This document shows, one piece after another, positions 57,726-64,000 of a stretch of 64,000 bases of DNA. Under the pieces are notes generated by a model that saw only the letters and a program-made list of their open reading frames with translations, was not told where the DNA came from and ran no database searches. Every line of letters begins with the position of its first letter. Position 1 is the first letter of the stretch. Origin of the DNA: Aquisphaera giovannonii (GTDB lineage: Bacteria > Planctomycetota > Planctomycetia > Isosphaerales > Isosphaeraceae); assembly GCF_008087625.1 (NCBI RefSeq), contig NZ_CP042997.1:9176001-9240000 (forward strand), given 5' to 3'. The translations under genes and the position numbers were made by a program.

Positions 57726-59330
57726 TCAGAGTCCGCTGAGGTCGGCGGCGGTGAGGCGGATGCCCTTCTTCAGGCCGAGCGTCTTGACGGCCTCGGCCGT
57801 GGCCGAGACGTCCATGCTCCGCCGCGGCGAGAGGCAGATGCCGGAGAGCTCGCGCGGCTTCGCCGAACTCTCCGCATCCACCCCCGTCATCGCCAGGCCG
57901 TGGAGCACCAGCGGCGAGGCGTTGTCGATGCGCAGCCGGTAGGTGAGCCTGCCATTGACCGTCGGCCCGCGCCTCAGCTGGGCCCGCACGAGGCGGCCGA
58001 GCACGCCCTCGGCCACCGCCTCGCCCAGCTTCACGGGGTCGTCGCCACGCGGCACGGAGAACTTGCCGAACGGGACCCACCGGTCGGCCTCGCCGTTGCT
58101 GCAGTTCACCTGCGCCGAGACGCGCCGAGGGCCCACGCAAACCTCGCACGCCACCGCGGGCCGATCCGGATGGCTGGGGACGCCCCGCCTCGTGCTCAGG
58201 CCCAGGAACGAGCGCCCCTCCAGCTCCTTCGCCAGCGCATCGGCCTGCTCCCTCAACGCATAATCGGAAACATCCACGTCGATGAAGATGACGCCCGCCT
58301 CCGCGCCCGACGACGCATCCGGCCGGTCCGCGAAGTCCCGGGCCAGGGACAGCTCGTGCGGGCTGGACCACCGCGACGACAGTCGCGCGATCTCGGGCCA
58401 TTCCAGCCCCGCCGCCAGCCGCCACATGACGAGCTGGCCGATCGTGGCGGGTGCCTTCTCGACCTGGAGGCACCTCAGCGCCTTCTGGAGCCGCGGGTCC
58501 GCGCCGGTCTGCGCGATGTCGCCGAGCAGCAGCTTCTCGCCCTTCGCGGGGAAGTTGACCCCCGACTCGGAGTTCAGGTCGGGCTGCGACACGCTCACCA
58601 ACCGCGTCGGCAACTCGCGCCTCTGCCCCGGCTTCAGGCTCGTGAAGGGCAGGCTCGTCGGGGGCACGGACCGCATGCCTCCCATGCCGCCCATACCTCC
58701 CATGCCGCCCATGCCTCCCATACCCATGCCTCCCATGCCGCGCATGCCCATCATGCCGATCATCAGGGACCGCTGATCCCAGCTGTCATAGTCGCCGCAC
58801 AGGTACATGATCTCACGCGATAGCATCATCATCCCCATGGAAGCCGGCATCGTGCCGCCCCCCATGCCGCCCCGCATGCCGCCGCCGCCCCGCATGCCTC
58901 CCATGCCACCCATGCCGCCGCCCATACCGCCCATCCCGCCGCCCATGCCTCCCATGCCGCCTCCCATGCCGCCTCCCATACCGCCCATCCCGCCGCCCAT
59001 GCCTCCCATGCCGCCGAACTGTCCGCTCGCCCCCTGGGCGAGCAGACCCGGCGGAAGGACCACGCGGAGGCGGCGGGAGGTCTGATTCGTGACCGCGACG
59101 GTCATCCGGCCGTCGCCGCGCCCCTCGGCATCGACCGAGACGAGCGCCTTGTTCATGGCGTCGAGGAGGCTCAGGGTGGGGATGTCGTCGGTTGCGGCCC
59201 GGGGCTCCTCGGCCCGGGGCGGGGATCCGGTCTCCGGGGAATCGGCCCGGAGGGGACCGGGCAGCAGGGCCAGGATCAATCCCCCTGCAATCGACAGCAG
59301 AACGGCCGGGTCGGATCGAAAGGAATTCAC
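57726..59330 (-). CDS. Secreted Gly/Met-repeat protein of unknown function
   Basis: A 534-residue protein from a GTG start with GAGGAG nine bases upstream. Signal peptide, residues 1-29 (LLSIAGGLILALLPGPLRA). Residues 105-160 and about 191-220 are runs of GGM/GGGM units, the most Met/Gly-rich segments in the window. Between and after them are ordinary folded-looking stretches (REIMYLCGDYDSWDQRS; LSSRWSSPHELSLARDFADRP; CEVCVGPRRVSAQVNC) with a few Cys. Gly/Met repeats can bind copper or form flexible linkers; either is an inference. The repeats span DNA 58675-59015. No named family. Confidence 0.78.
   Translation of the reverse strand: MNSFRSDPAVLLSIAGGLILALLPGPLRADSPETGSPPRAEEPRAATDDIPTLSLLDAMNKALVSVDAEGRGDGRMTVAVTNQTSRRLRVVLPPGLLAQGASGQFGGMGGMGGGMGGMGGGMGGGMGGMGGGMGGMGGGMGGMGGMRGGGGMRGGMGGGTMPASMGMMMLSREIMYLCGDYDSWDQRSLMIGMMGMRGMGGMGMGGMGGMGGMGGMGGMRSVPPTSLPFTSLKPGQRRELPTRLVSVSQPDLNSESGVNFPAKGEKLLLGDIAQTGADPRLQKALRCLQVEKAPATIGQLVMWRLAAGLEWPEIARLSSRWSSPHELSLARDFADRPDASSGAEAGVIFIDVDVSDYALREQADALAKELEGRSFLGLSTRRGVPSHPDRPAVACEVCVGPRRVSAQVNCSNGEADRWVPFGKFSVPRGDDPVKLGEAVAEGVLGRLVRAQLRRGPTVNGRLTYRLRIDNASPLVLHGLAMTGVDAESSAKPRELSGICLSPRRSMDVSATAEAVKTLGLKKGIRLTAADLSGL
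58675..59015 (-). repeat. Tandem Gly/Met-coding repeat
   Basis: Two blocks (about 58675-58765 and 58852-59013) of degenerate 9- to 12-base units such as CATGCCTCC and CATGCCGCC on the plus strand, encoding GGM and GGGM on the minus strand. Codon-third-base variation between units shows selection on the amino acids or old divergence. Confidence 0.8.
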
Positions 59331-60904
59331 GTTCTTGGACTCCTCGGCTTGAAGGGTGCTCGACGTGTCTCGCCGCGTGTGTCGCCTGAAGACGTGGCCG
59401 CGCCGGGGAGCGGGGCGCCCGCCCGGGGATGCCGTGGCGGCAGTCGGCCAACGGGGACAGCAGTGAGGGGCAGGCCCCGGTCGTCGTGACCGCGTGCAGG
59501 CCCGCGCATGCCCGTCGAGGCGCGGCGGGCCCTTGCGGCGACGATCGGGAGACGCTCGTTACGGCAAGGGTCTTGTCTCGATGGCACGCGGCCTCGGCCC
59601 GGGCCCGGGATGCATCGCGAACCCCGGCCAAGGGCGCGGCGTGCGGGCACTCGCGAGCCGGCGCTGGGCCCGCGGCACCCGATCGCGCCTGAACGGCCGG
59701 GGACCTCTGCGAGGGTCGGATGCGAGATCCGGGACGTCCCCGAAGAGGGACCGATCGCGGACGATCGACGGCCCGGGGGCCGCCGGCCTCGCATGCGGAG
59801 GGCTCGGACGGGTCCGCGGCGTCAGTCGCCCCGCGTCGCGGATCCGGCGTGCCGGGCGCGCCACGCGAGGAGAGGGCCGGGGCCGGGGCGCCGGTGCCTT
59901 CGAGGGGTCGAGCGGCTCAACAGCGGAGGTGGGGGAGGAGCAGGGACGGATTGGGCCGATCGCCGGTCGTCCGGAGGTGCTGGACGCGTCCGGCGGTCAG
60001 CGTGGAGGGGGCCTGTTCCGAGGCCGTCGCGGCATCCCTGCCGGTGGCCTTCGGCAGGACGGCCCGGAGGCGCAGCACGCGCTGGGCGGCGTGCGTCAGC
60101 AGGGTACGGCTGCGGGGGCGGAACGGGATGAAGGACTCGAGCGAGGCGCCGCGAGCGCCCGGCTCCTGGAGGAGCCCGCGATACTCGATCCGACCGAGCC
60201 GATCCGGGACCGCGGGGATCAGCATCAGGAGGCAGAGGACGGCCCGGACCGCGACCGAGGCCGCGTGCCAGACTCCGCGGCGGGGCCTTCCCCCCGGATC
60301 GGAGCAGACCGCCGAGGCCGGATGAGCTCGACGCCGCTGGACGCCTTTCCAACTACCGGCGCGGACCGGGGCGCACAAGTGCACGTCCCTTCGGTCGCCG
60401 CCCGGACTGGATCGCGTCTCGAAGTTCACGACCTGCCTCTCACTGGACGAAAAGGCCGGGCGGTCGGATCGCATCGGGCCATCGAGCGTGCCGCGAGCCC
60501 GCCCGGGCCCTCAGGAAGGGCCGAAAGGCAGTATAACCCACGAAACGCCCCGCGCGGGGCGAGGATGGCCGGTCGATCATGCAATACGCATGCCTGGAAA
60601 TCAACCACGCGAGGTCCTTATGCCTGGGATCGTAACGCGACGTCTCGCGCAACGCAACCCCGTCGCTCGCCGGCGAGTCAAGGCGTCCCGGCTCCGCGAA
60701 CGCCTCGGGAGGGCTCGACGGGTATGGCTCCCGCCTCCTCCGCTCGCGCCGCTCGAAGGCAGCGGCCGCGGCGAGGCCGATCGGCGGAATCCCTCATCCC
60801 GGCGAGGCCACCGGCCGATGCACTCGGCATCGCGGCAGCAGAACCTCCGGAGGGCCCAGACCTCCCATGCCGCCCAGACAAGCATTCCCAGCCGTGAGGG
60901 ATTC
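59331..60904. other. Gene-poor 1.57-kb region
   Basis: The largest gap in the window, between the divergent Gly/Met-repeat and LEPR-xLL-like genes. All long frames here look like by-products of GC-rich sequence. The one frame with some character is minus strand 59917-60474: it has a hydrophobic segment AVRAVLCLLMLIPAV followed by DRLGRIEYRGLL and Arg-rich sequence, but no RBS, Cys pattern or family. I therefore call no gene. A regulatory RNA or a degraded gene is possible. Confidence 0.45.
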
Positions 60905-61633
60905 ATGCGACACCGAAGGATGCGTCCCCGGACGAATCGACGGCCTCGTGTCCGGGCCGACCTCGAGCTCCTGGAGGGGCGGGCGCTGCTGAGTTACCTC
61001 GTCGTCGAGAAGGGCGGCCGCGTGGTGCCGGTGCACGTTTCGGACGCGCGCAGGGGCCAGCCGCTCTACAGCAACGGCCTGGCGGTGAAGAAGGCGCCCC
61101 AGTTCTATTCCGCGTATACCGGCCCGCGGCTCCCGAGCCTGAACGGCGTCAGGGCGACCGGGTACGTGCAGGGGACGAGCCTGATCCTCTCCGGGACCGT
61201 GGCGGGGTCGATCGCGGCCCATCCGACGCAGGCGTCCGAGCAGGCGACCTACACCTTCGGGATCGACCGCGGCGGGTCGTCGAAGACCGGGCCGTTCCCC
61301 GGGCGCCCGCACATCCGGTTCGACTCCGTGGTCGTCGCGCAGGTCACCACCAAGGGCATCGCCGCCTACGTGCAGATCAACGACCCCAGGACCAACCAGC
61401 CGGGGACCACGCCGAAGGCGCTGCCCTCCTCGGCGGTCACCGTCTCCGGGGACGAAATCGCGGTCAAGGTCCCGCTCAGCATGCTGCCGTCCTCCGGGCA
61501 CGCCATGAACCAGTGGAACGTCAACTTCTTCACGCGCAACCCGAACCAGAAGGCCACGTTCCGCGGCATCGCCAGCTTCACGCCGGAGTTCACCAGCTTC
61601 CAGATTTACGTCAAGCCCCCCTTCCCCGCCTGA
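60905..61633 (+). CDS. Exported protein with LEPR-xLL-like motif
   Basis: A 242-residue protein. The Arg-rich start (MRHRRMRPRTNRRPRVRADL) leads to ELLEGRALLS at residues 23-32, a close variant of the LEPR-xLL motif of planctomycete surface and exported proteins. The remainder is a beta-rich domain of about 200 residues (GVRATGYVQGTSLILSGTV, TYTFGIDRGGSS, QVTTKGIAAYVQIND, FTPEFTSFQIYVKP). Function unknown. The ATG 60905 is preferred; upstream in-frame sequence is low complexity. Confidence 0.75.
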   Translation: MRHRRMRPRTNRRPRVRADLELLEGRALLSYLVVEKGGRVVPVHVSDARRGQPLYSNGLAVKKAPQFYSAYTGPRLPSLNGVRATGYVQGTSLILSGTVAGSIAAHPTQASEQATYTFGIDRGGSSKTGPFPGRPHIRFDSVVVAQVTTKGIAAYVQINDPRTNQPGTTPKALPSSAVTVSGDEIAVKVPLSMLPSSGHAMNQWNVNFFTRNPNQKATFRGIASFTPEFTSFQIYVKPPFPA

Positions 61634-61783
61634 GCCCTCGACCCGCCCGGGGAACCTCGCATCCCGTCACGCCGCGCCCGCTCGCGAAAATCCGTTGAAG
61701 GCGGAGGATCCTCCCAACCGATAAGACCGCCATCACGTCGATCAGGCGGCCGTCGGTCCGTGCGCGTAGGAAGCTCCGCCTCC

Positions 61784-63610
61784 ATGCAATTTCCTGAAGA
61801 TCCATCGGTCCTGCGTCGACGCGGGCCTGCATGCGTTGTCGCCCTCCTCCTCATCCTGCCGTCGGCGAGGGCGCAGGAGCCCAGCCCGCCGCTCCCGGCC
61901 CCGAGCCTCCCGGCCGGCGAGGCCGCGGGGGCCGACGCGTCGGTCGAGTCCAGGCTCCAGCGGCTGGAGGCGGCGAACCAGCAGCTCCTGGAGCAGAATC
62001 AGGACCTCTCCCGGCAGTTGCGGGACGTGACGGAGATGCTCCGGGGCCGCCCCGCCGCGGGCGCGGCCGGTGCGGCGGCCTCGAACGGGGGCGGCGGCGG
62101 TGCCGGCGGCGGCTCGCCCTCGATCGGCTCGGCGGCGGGCGGGGGCGACCTCATGGCCCCGGCGCTGGGGGGCCCGGCGGATCGGAGCGCCGGGGCGGGC
62201 GCCAACAGCCTCGCGGGCACGCCCTCGCGGGGCGCCTCGTTCGGCGGCGGCGACCTGATCTCGTTCGACCCCAGCGACCCGGACGACGCCAGCGGCATCA
62301 CCATGAGGGGCCGGTTCGGCCGGCGGTTCGTGAACAACGGGCTCTGGTTCGAGTCCCCCGACAAGGTCTTCCAGTTCCACGTCGGCGGCCGGTCCCAGAT
62401 GGACGCGTCGATGTTCGCCGCCGGCAACGAGGTCCAGTTCGGCGAGAACGGCATCGGCAAGCTCCGCGACGGCGTGGACCCGCGGCGGATGCGCGTCCGG
62501 CTGGAAGGCGCGATGTGGGAGAACATGCTCTTCTGCTCGGAATTCGACTTCATCAACAGCTCGATCCCGCAGGGGGCCGCCGGCGCCGGGCCGCTGACGA
62601 GCGTCTCCAACACGCCGGCGGCGGGCATCCCGGTGCCGCTGGACCTCTGGGTCACCTTCCGGAAGATCCCCTACATCGGCCACATCCGGGTCGGCAACCA
62701 GAAGGAGCCGATGGGCTTCGAGCGGCTGACGAGCAGCCGGTTCCTCAACTTCATGGAGCGGTCGTTCAACCAGGAGGCCTTCTACGCCCCCTGGGACAAC
62801 GGCTTCGACCCCGGCATCTCGACCTTCAGCACCTACGCCAACCGCCGCGGGACCTACGCGCTGGGGGTGTACCGGGTCACGTCCAATCCGTGGGCCTACT
62901 CGGTCGGCGGCGGGGCCGTGAAGGTCACGGGCCGGGCGACGTACCTCATGATGTACAGGGACGAGGGCCGGAAGCTGATGCACCTGGGCCTGTCGTTCCG
63001 CCAGAGCGGCTACGAGAACGGCCAGGAGCGGTTCCGCGTCCGGGGCCCGGAGCGCGCCGGCCTGAGCACCGTCTGGCCGCTCTACGCCAACACGGGCGTG
63101 ATCAACGGCAGCGGCGGGCAGCAGTACCTCAACCTGGAATCGGCGAACGTCTTCGGCCGGTGGACGATCGACGCCGAGTACCTGTTCGCCTGGTCGCAGA
63201 ACGCCTTCGTCGCGGGCCGGCCGGGCGTGGGCACGCTCTTCTACTCCGGCGGCTACGTCGAGGTGCTGTGCATGCTCACCGGCGAGCACCGGGCCTACAT
63301 CCGCGAGTCGGGCCTCTACGACCGCGTCGTGCCGCGGAAGAACGCCTACTGGGTCGAGGGGGCGAAGGGGGCCCCCAACGAGTTCGGCGGCGGCGCCTGG
63401 CAGGTCGGCCTCCGCTACAACTACCTCAACCTCGACGACAAGAACATCAACGGCGGGGTGCTCAAGGACATCACCCTGGGCCTGAACTGGTTCATCAACC
63501 CGAACATGAAGTTCCAGTGGAACTACAGCGTCACCGACCGGCATTCGCCAGGGGGGCAGAGCGATGGGATCATCCAGGGCTTCGGCAGCCGGTTCGCGAT
63601 GGACTTCTGA
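61784..63610 (+). CDS. OprP-type phosphate-selective porin
   Basis: A 608-residue outer-membrane protein. Signal peptide (ACVVALLLILPSARAQE), a coiled coil (VESRLQRLEAANQQLLEQNQ and on), a Gly/Ala/Ser-rich linker (about residues 90-155), then a beta barrel of the Porin_O_P family. Barrel features include FQFHVGGRSQMDASMF, RRMRVRLEGAMWENMLFCSEFDF, TFRKIPYIGHIRVGNQKEPMGFERL and the C-terminal GLNWFINPNMKFQWNYSVTDRH. It lets phosphate or other anions cross the outer membrane in homologues. ATG 61784 is preferred over GTG 61760. Confidence 0.9.
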   Translation: MQFPEDPSVLRRRGPACVVALLLILPSARAQEPSPPLPAPSLPAGEAAGADASVESRLQRLEAANQQLLEQNQDLSRQLRDVTEMLRGRPAAGAAGAAASNGGGGGAGGGSPSIGSAAGGGDLMAPALGGPADRSAGAGANSLAGTPSRGASFGGGDLISFDPSDPDDASGITMRGRFGRRFVNNGLWFESPDKVFQFHVGGRSQMDASMFAAGNEVQFGENGIGKLRDGVDPRRMRVRLEGAMWENMLFCSEFDFINSSIPQGAAGAGPLTSVSNTPAAGIPVPLDLWVTFRKIPYIGHIRVGNQKEPMGFERLTSSRFLNFMERSFNQEAFYAPWDNGFDPGISTFSTYANRRGTYALGVYRVTSNPWAYSVGGGAVKVTGRATYLMMYRDEGRKLMHLGLSFRQSGYENGQERFRVRGPERAGLSTVWPLYANTGVINGSGGQQYLNLESANVFGRWTIDAEYLFAWSQNAFVAGRPGVGTLFYSGGYVEVLCMLTGEHRAYIRESGLYDRVVPRKNAYWVEGAKGAPNEFGGGAWQVGLRYNYLNLDDKNINGGVLKDITLGLNWFINPNMKFQWNYSVTDRHSPGGQSDGIIQGFGSRFAMDF

Positions 63611-63800
63611 GGCCCGCCCCGCCCGGCGGAGGATCGCCGCCCCCGTCCGCCCGGCGTGCCTCGCCGCGGCCCTGCTCGCCCCCCTCTGGTGCGTCGGCTG
63701 CGCGTCGATCCCCGCCCCGCCGGAATCCCCCGGCATGCAGCGGACCCTCGACCAGGAGCGCTCCGACCTGGAGAAGGAGCTGAGCCTGTACTCGGACTGA
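63564..63800 (+). CDS. Small lipoprotein
   Basis: A 78-residue protein, overlapping the porin gene by 47 bases. The N-terminus is long and Arg-rich, then a hydrophobic segment (LAAALLAPLWCVGC) ends in a lipobox with Cys near residue 45 (CVGCAS). The mature part is a short acidic helix (QRTLDQERSDLEKELSLYSD). The overlap suggests the porin and lipoprotein are made together. The exact start is uncertain because the N-region is unusually long. Confidence 0.6.
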   Translation: MGSSRASAAGSRWTSEARPARRRIAAPVRPACLAAALLAPLWCVGCASIPAPPESPGMQRTLDQERSDLEKELSLYSD

Positions 63801-63924
63801 CGGCCGGCATCCCGGACCGGCCGCGATGCCCGGCCCCGATCCCGGACGCGACAATATTCGGGCGATCGGCCAGAATACCCCCGTGAGGCGTTGGCGGCCC
63901 CCTTCCCCTGGCGGAGGATGCACG

Positions 63925-64000
63925 ATGGAGTCGAGCGGTTTCACCCAGTTCCTGATCGGGATCCCCTGGTTCGCCTGGATCGCGATCGTGGCGATCATCT
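63925..64000 (+). CDS. Start of a membrane protein, cut by window edge
   Basis: An ATG with GGAGG upstream begins MESSGFTQFLIGIPWFAWIAIVAI..., a hydrophobic N-terminus typical of an inner-membrane or signal-anchored protein. Only 25 codons are in the window, so the identity is unknown. Confidence 0.6.
   Translation, partial: MESSGFTQFLIGIPWFAWIAIVAII

Noticed and set aside
59917-60474. Minus-strand frame with a hydrophobic segment
   Set aside because: It contains a plausible membrane helix but no start signal or family, so it was left as a note in the gap rather than called as a gene.

Overview
The window is GC-rich, densely coded bacterial DNA from a planctomycete, most likely the Isosphaeraceae/Isosphaerales. 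Three signs support this: three DUF1559 proteins with a type IV prepilin-like N-terminus and a C-terminal H-x9-DG motif, a secreted protein with an LEPR-xLL-like motif, and many small secreted or lipoprotein genes with Ala/Pro/Gly-rich tails. No rRNA, tRNA, CRISPR array, integrase or transposase gene was seen. Start codons were chosen from ribosome binding sites and family N-termini; several are GTG or TTG.

Layout. 0.3-10 kb: surface and envelope genes (lipoprotein, two DUF1559 proteins, repeat-rich secreted protein), a TatD-like hydrolase operon with a duplicated leader, a GT4 glycosyltransferase and a lipase-like hydrolase. 10-18.4 kb: clpB, dnaK, a methyltransferase and pheA with a clear sigma70-type promoter. 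18.5-25.6 kb: two translationally coupled TPR proteins, a third DUF1559 protein, a lipoprotein, a membrane-anchored protein and a TPR/seven-haem cytochrome. 25.5-30.3 kb: two selenoprotein genes (selD and a SelW-like Rdx gene), each read through an in-frame UGA and each with a hairpin just downstream, followed upstream by an AI-2E-type transporter, a membrane protein and a PIN-domain toxin/antitoxin-like pair. 30.5-41 kb: HEAT-repeat protein, DUF1080 protein, a three-gene operon (PAP2-like phosphatase, acyltransferase fused to a YiiX-like papain-fold hydrolase, PEP-utilising/rifampin phosphotransferase-like enzyme) and an OPT transporter. 41-49.8 kb: housekeeping run (adenylate kinase-like, histidine phosphatase, ftsK, rpoZ, gmk, yicC, secG, tpiA, aroF). 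50.4-57.3 kb: an accessory stretch (DUF4058, Uma2, a degenerate GyrB-like ATPase, RHH+HNH pair, Gfo/Idh/MocA oxidoreductase, HEPN+partner pair). 57.7-64 kb: Gly/Met-repeat secreted protein, LEPR-xLL-like protein, an OprP-type porin, a small lipoprotein and a gene cut by the window edge.

The most notable content is the selenocysteine pair: conventional gene calling truncates both genes at the UGA, but translation through it restores a CAGU motif in SelD and a CALU (CxxU) redox motif in the Rdx protein. Other points of interest are the acyltransferase-YiiX fusion, the GyrB-like protein that has lost its ATPase residues, the HEPN pair, a PIN toxin lacking its first catalytic Asp, and two families of MITE-like palindromic repeats dispersed between genes.
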